DNA of 8,289 nt from NCBI GenBank assembly GCA_947460225.1, contig CANHHI010000058.1, positions 1 to 8,289 on the forward strand, given 5' to 3'. The notes under the pieces were generated by a model that searched no databases, had not been told where the DNA came from, and saw only the letters and a list, made by a program, of their open reading frames with translations. Below are positions 1-7,103 of the stretch, piece by piece; the stretch's first letter is position 1; every line of letters starts with the position of its first letter. The DNA comes from Flavobacteriales bacterium. Lineage in GTDB: Bacteria; Bacteroidota; Bacteroidia; Flavobacteriales_D; CANHHI01. Position numbers and translations under genes: made by a program.

Positions 1-53
1 GGCTTTAATGTGGTAATTTATTCAATTTGATGTGTTGGATTTTGAATGTGTAG

Positions 54-73
54 GGTCATGCCATGGCATGACC
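54..73. repeat. REP palindrome 1
   Basis: This is a perfect 20-base palindrome, GGTCATGCCATGGCATGACC. GTAG occupies 50-53 immediately to the left, as in REP elements read by RAYT proteins. The right flank (TTTT) lacks the matching CTAC, which gives the element a left-to-right polarity. Confidence 0.9.
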
Positions 74-112
74 TTTTATGTGTCCATGAAATTTATTTTG
101 TTTGTGTATTTA

Positions 113-132
113 GGTCATGCCATAGCATGACC
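113..132. repeat. REP palindrome 2 (inverted, imperfect)
   Basis: Eight-base arms GGTCATGC and GCATGACC surround a central CATA instead of CATG, so the palindrome is broken only at its centre. CTAC at 133-136 on the right gives it the opposite polarity to palindrome 1. The two together make an inverted BIME-like pair about 40 bases apart. Confidence 0.85.
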
Positions 133-188
133 CTACAAGGCTTTAATGTGGTAATTTATTCAATTTGATGTGTTGGATTTTGAATGTT

Positions 189-214
189 TAGGGTCATGCC
201 ATGGCATGACCCTA
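189..214. repeat. REP palindrome 3 (longest, upstream of RAYT)
   Basis: This is a perfect 26-base palindrome extending the common core by TAG on the left and CTA on the right. CTAC at 212-215 is present, while the left side reads TTAG, so only the right-hand tetranucleotide is intact. It ends 52 bases before the RAYT start codon and could act both as a transposase binding site and as a hairpin in the transcript. Confidence 0.9.
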
Positions 215-266
215 CGATTTTTTGCAGACGGCTATTATTTTTTGTATATTAGGCTTCTAAAACATT

Positions 267-776
267 ATGACAATACCTACAAGAAAACCTATTAGACTTG
301 CAGGCTATGACTATTCTTGGAATGGCTTGTATTTCGTTACAATTTGCTGTAAAGATAGAGTTTGTTATTTTGGGAATATTATTTCTCAAACCATGTTCCT
401 TAATGAACTTGGAAAAATTGCGGAGGATTGCTGGAATGAAATTCCTAAACATTTTCCATGCGTTCTACTACACGCCTATATCATTATGCCAAATCATGTA
501 CATGGAATTATAGAAATTCAAAAAGATAAGCAAGTAGAAGACTTGTTTTGCACAAAACGAGAATTTGGAAAACCCCAAAAAGCGACACTATCAACTATTG
601 TTAGTCAGTATAAGTCCGCTGTATCCAAGACACTTTATCGCAATAATCTTTCTTTTTCTTGGCAGGCAAGGTTTCATGACCATATTATTCGTACTGAAAA
701 ATCTTATAATGTTATTTCGGAATACATAAAAAGTAATCCATCAAAATGGCATGAAGATAGATTTTTTATACCGTAA
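267..776 (+). CDS. REP-associated tyrosine transposase (RAYT, Y1/HUH superfamily)
   Basis: This 169-residue protein belongs to the Y1 (IS200-like) transposase superfamily, in the RAYT branch. These single-strand DNA endonucleases cut and join at REP hairpins through a 5'-phosphotyrosine. Visible hallmarks are the N-terminal block IRLAGYDYSWNGLYFVTICC (residues 9-28), the HUH metal site in MPNHVHG (His77 and His79), the probable catalytic Tyr115 in SQYKS, and the C-terminal block WQARFHDHIIR with EYIKSNPSKW (132-161) typical of the family. Length is usual for RAYTs and the frame is intact, so the protein is probably functional. The ATG at 267 places the conserved N-terminal block close to the start, as expected. 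There is no Shine-Dalgarno sequence. Palindromes matching its expected substrate lie on both sides. Distinction from a mobile IS200 transposase rests on the C-terminal motif and the REP context. Confidence 0.95.
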   Translation: MTIPTRKPIRLAGYDYSWNGLYFVTICCKDRVCYFGNIISQTMFLNELGKIAEDCWNEIPKHFPCVLLHAYIIMPNHVHGIIEIQKDKQVEDLFCTKREFGKPQKATLSTIVSQYKSAVSKTLYRNNLSFSWQARFHDHIIRTEKSYNVISEYIKSNPSKWHEDRFFIP

Positions 777-783
777 ATGTAGG

Positions 784-801
784 GTCATGCCATGGCATGA
801 C
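784..801. repeat. REP palindrome 4 (downstream of RAYT)
   Basis: This is a perfect 18-base palindrome, GTCATGCCATGGCATGAC, starting 8 bases after the RAYT stop codon. GTAG sits at 779-782 to its left and ACAC follows on the right, so it has the same polarity as palindrome 1. In RNA it could form the 3'-end hairpin of the RAYT message, although no U-run follows. Confidence 0.88.
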
Positions 802-836
802 ACACGGGTTTTCTGGGATTTTGTTTGAAATAAAAA

Positions 837-856
837 TGCACCCATTTTTGGGTGCA
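837..856 (-). terminator. Intrinsic terminator of the M3 peptidase gene
   Basis: The inverted repeat TGCACCCA/TGGGTGCA (8 pairs, 4-base loop) is followed on the minus strand by TTTTTATTT. It lies 24 bases beyond the stop codon of the minus-strand peptidase gene. A run of A before the stem in the minus direction is mirrored, but the gene order makes minus-strand use the clear choice. Confidence 0.85.
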
Positions 857-880
857 AAAATATTTTTATTTGGCAATGAT

Positions 881-2917
881 TTATGCCAAACCGCTTCTTT
901 TCAAAAGGGCTTCCACGCTGGGTTCTGCGCCCCTAAAACGTTTGTATAAAACCATTGGGTCTTCACTACCGCCTTTGCTTAAGATATTTTCTCTAAAACT
1001 TTCTGCGGTTTTTTCATCAAAAATACCTTTTTCTAAAAACAATTCAAAAGCATCGGCGTCCAGCACTTCTGCCCATTTGTAGCTGTAATAACCCGCTGCA
1101 TATTCCCCTTGAAAAACATGCGAAAAAGCACAAGAAATGCTTGTGTGCTCAACGCTTGGGGCAATTTGCAAATTTTCAGTGATGGCATTTTCAAACACGC
1201 CAACACTTTGAATGTTTTTTGCATCTACCAAGCCCAAGGCGTGCCAAGATAAATCCAAATAGGAAAAACTCAGTTGGCGAATGGTTTGGTAAGCACTTAA
1301 AAAATTGGCACTGTCTTTGATGCTTTGCAAATAAGCACTTGGGATTTTTTCGCCCGTTTGGTAATGGGTCGCAAACAAATCCAAGCACTCTTTTTCATAA
1401 CACCAATTTTCCATAATTTGCGAAGGCAATTCCACAAAATCCCATTTCACAGAAGTGCCACTCAAACTCGCAAATTTACCCATGCCAAACATGCCGTGCA
1501 ATGCGTGCCCAAATTCATGGAAAAGCGTTTGCACTTCGTCAAAGGTGAGTAAAGAAGGCTCCGTGGGCGTGGGTTTTGTAAAATTGCACACAATAGCCAC
1601 GTGCGGACGCTTTCCTTCCGATTGGCTTTTAAAATTGGTCATCCATGCCCCACTCCTTTTTGTTCCACGTGGAAAAAAATCGGCGTAAAATAATGCCAAG
1701 TGCGCACCGTTTTTATCCAAAACTTGATAGGTTTTAACGTCTTGGTGATACAAAGGAATATCTGTGTGCTCTGCAAAAGAAATGCCGTATAATTTTTTTG
1801 CAACCTCAAACATGCCTTGCACGGTTTTTTCAAGCGAAAAATAAGGCTTTAAGGCTTCATCGTCTAAGTTAAATTTTTCTTTTTTCAGTTTTTCGCTGTA
1901 ATACGCAAAATCCCAACGTTCCAATTGGCTGATGTTGTGCATTTTTTTGGCGTAATTTTCTATTTCTAGCCATTCTTTTTTTGCCAAAGGCAGTGCAATA
2001 TCTTTGAGTTTGTCTAGCAAAGCAAAAACATTTTCTTTGTTTTTTGCCATGCGGTTTTTCAAAACCATTTCCGTATAATTTTTGTGCCCCAGCATTTCTG
2101 ATCGTTCACTGCGCAGTTGCACAATTTTGCGCATGATTTCTTGGTTGTCTAAATCGTCATTTTTAAAACCTTTGCTGGAAAAAGCCAAAAAAAGTTCTTT
2201 GCGCAAAGCTCGGTTCTCGCTGTAAGTCATAAAACCCAAATAAGAGGGTTGCGCTAGGGTAAAACACCAAGCATTGGGTTTGCCTTTTTCCGTAGCATCG
2301 GCTTTGGCACTTGCTTTCACGAAATCGGGCAAACCTTGTAAATCCTTTTCATTTTCAATAAAAAGGGCGTATCGTTCTACTTCTTTGAGTAAATTCTCGC
2401 CGAATTGCAAACAAAGCAAACTCTCCTCTTGGTCAATTTTTGCAAGCCTGTCTTTTTTATCTGTTGGTAATTTTGCGCCATTTTCGATAAAGCCACGGTA
2501 AGTTTCTTCCAAAAGCATTAACTCTTCTTTTGTCAAAGTTTCTTTGGCGGTGTTTTGATAAGCCTTTTCTATGCGGGCAAAAAGTTTTTCGTCAAACAAT
2601 ATTTCTGAATGATGCGCACTGAGCAAGGGCGATATTTCCTGTGCCAAGGCTTGCATGTCGGCATTGCTGTGTGCCGAAAGTAGATTAAAAAATACAGAAG
2701 AAACGTTGGATAGCTGTTCGCCCGCTTTTTCAAGCGCAACAAAAGTATTCTTAAAATCCGCAGGCGCAGTTTCTTCATTAATTTTTGCTATATCTTTTTT
2801 TGCTTCTTTTAATGCTTCTAAAAACGCTGGTTTGTAGTCTTGGTGAGCAATAGCGTCAAAAGGAAAAGATTCAAAAGGCGTATTGAAATCTTTTTGTAAT
2901 AAAATATTTTCGTTCAT
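881..2917 (-). CDS. dcp: M3-family zinc metallopeptidase, dipeptidyl carboxypeptidase (Dcp) type
   Basis: The product is 678 residues from the chosen start, matching the roughly 680 residues of Dcp and oligopeptidase A. These enzymes degrade peptides in the cytoplasm; Dcp releases C-terminal dipeptides. The zinc site is FHEFGHALHGMF (His467, Glu468, His471) with the third ligand Glu496 in WDFVELPSQ. The late SHVFQGEYAAGYYSYKW segment (about 599-615) carries the family's substrate-binding His and Tyr residues. The segment LALFYADFFPRGTKRSGAWM resembles Dcp more than oligopeptidase A. No signal peptide is seen. The ATG at 2917 is preferred over one at 2953: the extra 12 residues do not look like family sequence, and a TAAATTTG promoter box lies between the two ATGs. 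The start is only 5 bases from that box, implying a very short or absent leader. A terminator follows at 837-856. Confidence 0.93.
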   Translation of the reverse strand: MNENILLQKDFNTPFESFPFDAIAHQDYKPAFLEALKEAKKDIAKINEETAPADFKNTFVALEKAGEQLSNVSSVFFNLLSAHSNADMQALAQEISPLLSAHHSEILFDEKLFARIEKAYQNTAKETLTKEELMLLEETYRGFIENGAKLPTDKKDRLAKIDQEESLLCLQFGENLLKEVERYALFIENEKDLQGLPDFVKASAKADATEKGKPNAWCFTLAQPSYLGFMTYSENRALRKELFLAFSSKGFKNDDLDNQEIMRKIVQLRSERSEMLGHKNYTEMVLKNRMAKNKENVFALLDKLKDIALPLAKKEWLEIENYAKKMHNISQLERWDFAYYSEKLKKEKFNLDDEALKPYFSLEKTVQGMFEVAKKLYGISFAEHTDIPLYHQDVKTYQVLDKNGAHLALFYADFFPRGTKRSGAWMTNFKSQSEGKRPHVAIVCNFTKPTPTEPSLLTFDEVQTLFHEFGHALHGMFGMGKFASLSGTSVKWDFVELPSQIMENWCYEKECLDLFATHYQTGEKIPSAYLQSIKDSANFLSAYQTIRQLSFSYLDLSWHALGLVDAKNIQSVGVFENAITENLQIAPSVEHTSISCAFSHVFQGEYAAGYYSYKWAEVLDADAFELFLEKGIFDEKTAESFRENILSKGGSEDPMVLYKRFRGAEPSVEALLKRSGLA

Positions 2918-2922
2918 AGATA

Positions 2923-2930
2923 CAAATTTA
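2923..2930 (-). promoter_or_regulatory. Bacteroidota -7 box for the M3 peptidase gene
   Basis: On the minus strand TAAATTTG matches the Bacteroidota TAnnTTTG consensus. It ends 5 bases before the ATG at 2917, so the transcript would be leaderless or nearly so. No convincing -33 TTTG was found at the usual distance. The box sits one base from an oppositely oriented box for the divergent gene. Confidence 0.55.
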
Positions 2931-2931
2931 C

Positions 2932-2939
2932 TATTTTTG
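2932..2939 (+). promoter_or_regulatory. Bacteroidota -7 box for the DUF1460 gene
   Basis: TATTTTTG fits the TAnnTTTG consensus and lies 18 bases before the ATG at 2958, leaving a short 5' leader. No clear -33 element is visible. It is arranged back to back with the minus-strand box at 2923-2930, so both promoters are unlikely to be occupied at once. Confidence 0.55.
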
Positions 2940-2957
2940 TCAAAAAAAACCATAGTT

Positions 2958-3785
2958 ATGTTAAAATTATTTTGCTACACTTGCTTGTTTTTTGGTGCTT
3001 TGCGGGCACAGACGAGCAATAAAGATAAATTGCAAGATGTTTGCCAACAAATGGAATCTTTTGAGGGTGCAAGTCTTTATGAAATAATTCCTGCGCTGAG
3101 TCAAAATTTTCTTGGCACGCCTTATGTAGCCAATGTTTTGGAAAAAGAACCAGAGCAACTGGTGGTGAATTTAACACAATTAGATTGTGTTACTTTTGTA
3201 GAAAATACGGTGGCAATTGCGCTTGCCTTGCAAGATGGTGCTTGCAAAATGAAAAATTTTAAAGAGCATTTGCAAAACTTCCGTTATTATAATGGAGAAG
3301 TTCAAGGCTATGCTTCACGCACGCATTATTTTTCAGCTTGGCTGAACCAGCAAGTAGCTTCTGGATTGATAAAGGAAAAAACCAAAAATTTGGGTGGCAA
3401 GTTGGAACAGAAATCCATTAACTACATGAGTACAAATTTTAGGAAATACAAGCAACTGGCTGAAAACTCTGTGCTTGTGGAGAAAATAAAAAAAATAGAG
3501 AAAGGTTTGTCTGAACAAAAATATTATGTTTTGGATAAAGAAAAAGTCGCCAAAATATATGCCAAATTAGAAACAGGAGATTTGGTTGTGATACAGTCCA
3601 CCATGGCTGGGTTAGACGTGAATCACGTTGGTTTTGTTTGGAAAGAAGACGAAAAAGCCTATTTGCTCCATGCAAGCAGTGCGAGTTTGCAGAAAAAAGT
3701 AGTTGTTTCTGAGCAAATGTTGCAAGAGTATTTATTAAATAACAGAAACCACGGCGGGGTGCGTATTTTTTCTTGGGCAAAATAG
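2958..3785 (+). CDS. Exported DUF1460 (N-acetylmuramoyl-L-alanine amidase-like) protein
   Basis: The product has 275 residues. It belongs to the DUF1460 family, an NlpC/P60-type cysteine hydrolase fold thought to act on peptidoglycan peptides. Residues 1-18 (MLKLFCYTCLFFGALRAQ) look like a signal peptide, predicting action in the periplasm. The probable catalytic Cys77 is in LDCVTFVENTVA, the catalytic His223 is in VNHVGFV, and LLHAS (His238) follows. A conserved YASRTHYFSAWL segment spans 118-129. The frame is open upstream to 2883, but the ATG at 2958 is preferred because it gives a clean signal sequence and lies just after a TATTTTTG box. The longer form would overlap the peptidase start and bury the signal. 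The gene diverges from the peptidase gene; a functional link between them is not evident. Fold and family are well supported, the exact bond cleaved is not. Confidence 0.88.
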   Translation: MLKLFCYTCLFFGALRAQTSNKDKLQDVCQQMESFEGASLYEIIPALSQNFLGTPYVANVLEKEPEQLVVNLTQLDCVTFVENTVAIALALQDGACKMKNFKEHLQNFRYYNGEVQGYASRTHYFSAWLNQQVASGLIKEKTKNLGGKLEQKSINYMSTNFRKYKQLAENSVLVEKIKKIEKGLSEQKYYVLDKEKVAKIYAKLETGDLVVIQSTMAGLDVNHVGFVWKEDEKAYLLHASSASLQKKVVVSEQMLQEYLLNNRNHGGVRIFSWAK

Positions 3786-3850
3786 ATTTATTTTGGCAAA
3801 AAATGTCAAGATTTTTCTTGGGACAGCTAGGCAAAATCCACAAAAATAAC

Positions 3851-3858
3851 TACCTTTG
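3851..3858 (+). promoter_or_regulatory. Bacteroidota -7 box for the lysS operon
   Basis: TACCTTTG matches TAnnTTTG and lies 17 bases before the lysS ATG. A -33 TTG at the usual spacing is not apparent. It is the only good promoter candidate in the 90 bases between the DUF1460 gene and lysS and would serve lysS, the TerC gene and the RNase H gene. Confidence 0.6.
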
Positions 3859-3875
3859 CAATTCAAATTATTTTT

Positions 3876-5585
3876 ATGAGCGTCGTCTTATCTGAGCAAG
3901 AAATTTTGCGTAGAAATTCTTTGCAAAAGCTCCAAGAGCTGGGCATAGACCCTTATCCTGCGGAAACTTTTCCTGTGAGTCACTGGGCAAAACAGGTGGA
4001 GGAAAATTTTGTGGAAAAGCAAGAAGTGTGCATGGCGGGCAGACTTATGGGCGTTCGCTTGATGGGCAAAGCGGCTTTTGCAGAATTGCAAGACAGCACG
4101 GGACGCATGCAAATTTATGTCAATAGAGATGAACTTTGCCCCACTGAAGATAAAACCTTGTATAATGAAGTATTTAAAAAACTCTTGGATATTGGCGATT
4201 TTATTGGCATAAAGGGTTATCTTTTTACCACACAAACGGGTGAAAAATCTGTACACGTGAGCGAGCTTACTCTGCTGGCAAAATCTTTAAAACCACTACC
4301 TGTTGTCAAAATAGATCAAGACGGCAAAGTGCACGATGCTTTCTCCGACCCAGAATTGCGCTATCGTCAGCGTTACGTGGATTTGGTGGTGAACGAAAAA
4401 GTACGTGAAACCTTTAAAAAGCGCATCAAAATAACCCAAGTGATGCGGGATTATTTCAATCAAAACGGATACTTGGAGGTGGAAACGCCCATTTTACAAC
4501 CCATACCAGGCGGTGCGGCAGCAAAGCCTTTTACCACACACCATAACGCTTTGGATATGGAGCTTTATTTGCGCATCGCTCCTGAATTATATTTGAAACG
4601 CTTGATTGCTGGTGGTTTTGACGGCGTATATGAATTTGCCAAAAATTTTAGAAACGAAGGCGTGGACAGAACCCATAATCCTGAGTTTACGGGCATGGAA
4701 ATTTATGTAGCTTATAAAGATTATATTTGGATGATGGCATTCACCGAAAATCTTTTGGAGCGTGTGGCTCAGGAAGTTTGTGGGAATACAGCTGTGCAAA
4801 TTGGCGACAAACAAGTCGATTTTAAAGCACCTTATTTGCGCATTTCCATACGTGATGCGATTTTAAAATACGCCCATTTTGATATAGAAGGCAAAACACG
4901 CACGGAATTGGCGCAGTTTTGCTCCACCATTGGCATAGAAGTTACCGAAAGCATGGGTGTGGGCAAATTGATAGACGAAATTTTTGGGGCAAAATGTGAA
5001 AAACAATTTGTGCAACCCACTTTTATTATAGATTATCCCGTGGAAATGTCTCCACTTACCAAAAAACACCGCAATAATCCCAATTTGACAGAACGTTTTG
5101 AGTTGATTGTGAATGGTAAGGAAATTGCCAATGCTTACACCGAGCTCAACGACCCCTTGGATCAACGTGCCAGATTTGAAAGCCAAATGCAACTTTTGGA
5201 AAAAGGCGATGATGAGGCAATGTTTATAGACCAAGATTTTTTGCGTGCTTTGGAATACGGCATGCCACCCACCGCTGGTTTGGGTATTGGTATAGACCGT
5301 TTGTGCATGTATTTGACCAATCAAGAAAGCATTCAAGAAGTGTTGTTTTTCCCGCAATTGCGTGCCGAAAAATGGGCTGCCTTGCCCAAAGCCTCTGACT
5401 TTGAAGCGATTGGCGTAGATGCGGATTGGGCAGAACACTTGGTGCATATTTTTAAAAGTGTGGAAGACATGCAAGGTTTAAAACTAGGTCAATTGCAACA
5501 AAAATTAAGCGAATATAGAAAAAAACAAAAACTTGAATTAACTTTGCCAAACAGTGAAGTCTTGCAAAGTTGGTTAATCGTATAA
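3876..5585 (+). CDS. lysS: Lysyl-tRNA synthetase, class II
   Basis: This 569-residue enzyme attaches lysine to tRNA-Lys using ATP in the cytoplasm. An N-terminal OB-fold anticodon-binding domain covers about residues 50-135 (VCMAGRLMGVRLMGKAAFAE onward). The class II catalytic core follows. Motif 1 is around GYLEVETPILQPIPGG (198-213). Motif 2 is FRNEGVDRTHNPEFTGME (258-275), with the ATP-contacting arginine. Motif 3 is GLGIGIDRLCMYLT (468-481). The HNPEFT and NAYTELNDP segments are typical of LysRS rather than AspRS or AsnRS. About 70 extra residues follow motif 3 (FFPQLRAEKW to the end), a tail that makes it longer than the roughly 505-residue E. coli enzyme; such tails are usual in Bacteroidota. 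It is first in an operon with the TerC gene, which starts 4 bases after its stop. Confidence 0.97.
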   Translation: MSVVLSEQEILRRNSLQKLQELGIDPYPAETFPVSHWAKQVEENFVEKQEVCMAGRLMGVRLMGKAAFAELQDSTGRMQIYVNRDELCPTEDKTLYNEVFKKLLDIGDFIGIKGYLFTTQTGEKSVHVSELTLLAKSLKPLPVVKIDQDGKVHDAFSDPELRYRQRYVDLVVNEKVRETFKKRIKITQVMRDYFNQNGYLEVETPILQPIPGGAAAKPFTTHHNALDMELYLRIAPELYLKRLIAGGFDGVYEFAKNFRNEGVDRTHNPEFTGMEIYVAYKDYIWMMAFTENLLERVAQEVCGNTAVQIGDKQVDFKAPYLRISIRDAILKYAHFDIEGKTRTELAQFCSTIGIEVTESMGVGKLIDEIFGAKCEKQFVQPTFIIDYPVEMSPLTKKHRNNPNLTERFELIVNGKEIANAYTELNDPLDQRARFESQMQLLEKGDDEAMFIDQDFLRALEYGMPPTAGLGIGIDRLCMYLTNQESIQEVLFFPQLRAEKWAALPKASDFEAIGVDADWAEHLVHIFKSVEDMQGLKLGQLQQKLSEYRKKQKLELTLPNSEVLQSWLIV

Positions 5586-5589
5586 ATGT

Positions 5590-6312
5590 ATGGATATTTT
5601 TTTTTCTTTAGATGGGCTTTTGAGCCTGCTCACGCTTTCTTTTTTGGAAATCATTTTGGGCATAGATAATGTGATTTTTATTGCCATTTTAAGCGAAAAG
5701 GTGCCTGTTCATCAACGTAAAAAAGCCAGGTATATTGGTTTGATGTTAGCTTTGTGGGTTAGGGTGGCTTTGCTTTTTACCTTGACTTGGCTTATTGGGC
5801 TCAAAAAGCCTTTGTTTAGTTTGTCGTTTTTAAGTCAATTGGGTTTGGAGCCTGATTTTAGCGCAAGGGATTTAATTTTGCTGGCAGGCGGGTTGTTTTT
5901 GGTTTTTCAAGCGGTTAAAGAAATTGTAGAAAAAATCAAACAACACGACCCAGAAACGCCTAAGCCACAAAAGGGCATGCTTTCTTTTCGCATGGCGATT
6001 TTGCAAATTATTGCCATTGATGTGGTTTTTTCTTTTGATTCTATTTTAACCGCTGTCGGACTTTCCCAGCATTTGCCCATTATGATAGCCGCTGTGATTG
6101 TAGCTATGGTGGTTATGCTTTTGTTTGCCGATAAAATTTCAGAATTTATTCACAAATTCCCCACGCTCAAAATGCTTGCCTTGTGCTTTTTGGTTTTGAT
6201 TGGCGCACTCTTGGTTTTGGACGCTTTTGGTATTCATATTTCCAAAGGCTACGTTTATACGGCTATGGGCTTTGCCCTTGTGGTGGAGTGGCTTAATCTT
6301 AAAATCAGATGA
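5590..6312 (+). CDS. TerC-family integral membrane protein
   Basis: The product has 240 residues and is almost entirely hydrophobic, with about seven predicted membrane segments separated by a charged loop (about 109-130, KEIVEKIKQHDPETPKPQKG). The TerC signatures are FLEIILGIDNVIF (18-30; Glu20, Asp26, Asn27) and QIIAIDVVFSFDSILTAVG (139-157; Asp144, Asp150). These acidic residues within membrane segments are proposed to handle metal ions. Relatives are linked to tellurite resistance or to manganese export, including export that loads secreted metalloenzymes. There is no CBS or CorC domain. No tellurite-resistance genes lie nearby, so a general metal-transport role is more likely than resistance. 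It starts 4 bases after lysS and its last codon overlaps the next start (ATGA), so it is co-transcribed and probably translationally coupled. Confidence 0.92.
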   Translation: MDIFFSLDGLLSLLTLSFLEIILGIDNVIFIAILSEKVPVHQRKKARYIGLMLALWVRVALLFTLTWLIGLKKPLFSLSFLSQLGLEPDFSARDLILLAGGLFLVFQAVKEIVEKIKQHDPETPKPQKGMLSFRMAILQIIAIDVVFSFDSILTAVGLSQHLPIMIAAVIVAMVVMLLFADKISEFIHKFPTLKMLALCFLVLIGALLVLDAFGIHISKGYVYTAMGFALVVEWLNLKIR

Positions 6313-6914
6313 AGTATTACGTGGTGTGGAAAGGCAAAACGCCAGGGGTTTATGATTCTTGGGCGGCTTGCAAATTGCAAATAGAAGGTTTTCACGGGGC
6401 TTTGTATAAGTCTTTTCCAAACCAAGAACAGGCAGAGCAAGCCTTTAAGCAATCTGCGCATTTGCATTTGGGCACGAACAATAAAAACACCGCTACCCTA
6501 GCTCCAAAAATATTCAACACAGGTTTTGTTTTGCCGAGTATTAGCGTAGATGCCGCCTGTAACCCCCGTGGTGTGTTTGAATACCAAGGTGTTTGGACGG
6601 AAAACAGAGAGCGGATTTTTCACCAAGGTCCTTTTCCAGATGGGAGCAATAACATTGGGGAATTTCTGGCTTTGGTGCATGCGCTGGCTTTGTGCAAAAA
6701 AAGAAATTGGCATTTTCCCATTTACACGGACTCCGTAACCGCCCTAGCTTGGCTACGCAACAAAAAAGCAAAAACTTCTGTGAGCGATGAAAAAACGCTT
6801 TTGCTGGTGCAGCGTGCCGAAATTTGGCTTTCGCAAAACACCTACCCAAATGTGGTGCAAAAGTGGCAAACCGACCAATGGGGGGAAATATACGCAGATT
6901 TTGGCAGGAAGTAA
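6309..6914 (+). CDS. rnhA: Ribonuclease HI with N-terminal viroplasmin-like RNA/DNA-hybrid-binding domain
   Basis: The product has 201 residues. RNase HI cleaves the RNA strand of RNA/DNA hybrids, removing R-loops and primer RNA. Residues 1-46 (KYYVVWKGKTPGVYDSWAAC onward) form the caulimovirus viroplasmin/hybrid-binding domain typical of eukaryote-like RNases H1. A linker of about 30 residues leads to the nuclease domain. The catalytic acids are visible as Asp81 (SVDAAC), Glu118 (NNIGEFLAL), Asp141 (IYTDSVTA) and Asp197 (IYADFGRK). The familiar handle-loop and HxGxxGNExAD block of the E. coli enzyme is replaced by the short WQTDQWGEIYADFGRK end, as in other viroplasmin-type bacterial enzymes. 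The start overlaps the TerC stop by ATGA. A terminator follows 18 bases after the stop. Confidence 0.94.
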   Translation: MKYYVVWKGKTPGVYDSWAACKLQIEGFHGALYKSFPNQEQAEQAFKQSAHLHLGTNNKNTATLAPKIFNTGFVLPSISVDAACNPRGVFEYQGVWTENRERIFHQGPFPDGSNNIGEFLALVHALALCKKRNWHFPIYTDSVTALAWLRNKKAKTSVSDEKTLLLVQRAEIWLSQNTYPNVVQKWQTDQWGEIYADFGRK

Positions 6915-6932
6915 AGCCTTGCAAAACAACAC

Positions 6933-6959
6933 AAACCGCCTTTTTTTGGCGGTTTTTTT
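6933..6959 (+). terminator. Intrinsic terminator of the lysS-terC-rnhA operon
   Basis: Stem AAACCGCC (6933-6940) pairs with GGCGGTTT (6948-6955) around a seven-T loop and runs into TTTTTTT (6953-6959). Its position just after the RNase H stop closes the operon and separates it from the peptide locus. Confidence 0.92.
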
Positions 6960-7021
6960 GTGCTTGAAACCCTTGCCAAATCTATAAATGGCTATTTTTA
7001 TAAAAAAATACGGCAAAAAAA

Positions 7022-7054
7022 TTTGGAACTTTAATTAAAAAGTTTTTAAATTTG
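7022..7054 (+). promoter_or_regulatory. Bacteroidota promoter for the peptide locus
   Basis: TTTG at 7022-7025 and TAAATTTG at 7047-7054 are 21 bases apart, a good match to the Bacteroidota -33/-7 pattern and the best-matching pair in this window. An A+T-rich tract precedes it. Transcription would begin around 7060, giving a leader of about 150 bases before the peptide start. Confidence 0.65.
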
Positions 7055-7103
7055 TCCATAGATTATTTAGGCAGATAGCATGATGAAATTTTTATGTTAA
7101 CAC

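Larger units (their letters stand above)
1..211. repeat. Tandem direct repeat, 138-base period
   Basis: Bases 1-73 recur at 139-211 with one mismatch (G50 versus T188). Each copy has about 50 bases of A+T-rich spacer followed by a REP palindrome. The period includes a second, inverted palindrome (113-132). The first copy starts at the window edge, so more units may lie to the left. The single mismatch falls in the GTAG tetranucleotide, so the second copy has lost its left-hand GTAG. Confidence 0.9.
1..801. mobile_element. REP/BIME cluster with resident RAYT transposase (REPtron-like)
   Basis: Four palindromes sharing the core GTCATGCCATGGCATGAC lie at 54-73, 113-132, 189-214 and 784-801, three upstream and one downstream of a RAYT gene. 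In the known REP/RAYT system a GTAG or GTGG tetranucleotide sits beside the hairpin and is read by the transposase. Here GTAG is on the left of palindromes 1 (50-53) and 4 (779-782), and its complement CTAC is on the right of palindromes 2 (133-136) and 3 (212-215). Palindromes 1 and 2 therefore form an inverted pair (a BIME), and palindromes 3 and 4 bracket the gene in opposite orientations. The outer limit on the left is not visible because the repeat begins at base 1. Such units are usually resident rather than freely mobile, so the boundaries are an inference. Confidence 0.8.

Noticed and set aside
1..214. Repeats with regular palindromes as a possible CRISPR array.
   Set aside because: The intervals between palindromes are themselves repeated rather than unique, the palindromes alternate in polarity, and the neighbouring gene is a RAYT, so they are REP elements.
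233..244. TA-N3-TTTG sequence before the RAYT gene as a promoter box.
   Set aside because: The spacing inside the box is one base too long and no -33 element is correctly placed.
2883..2957. Longer N-terminus of the DUF1460 protein starting at ATG 2883.
   Set aside because: It would bury the signal peptide, run across the divergent promoter region and overlap the peptidase start; the ATG at 2958 fits better.
3804..3825. Stem-loop between the DUF1460 gene and lysS that could be a terminator.
   Set aside because: The stem has a two-base bulge and there is no T-run after it, so it does not look like an intrinsic terminator.
4863..5474. Long minus-strand open frame (203 codons) opposite lysS.
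   Set aside because: It is a shadow of a conserved, fully recognisable synthetase gene, and its translation shows no family motif.
7080..7100. Six-codon frame (MMKFLC) in the leader, a possible attenuator peptide.
   Set aside because: It is very short, has no ribosome binding signal and no following terminator that its translation could control.
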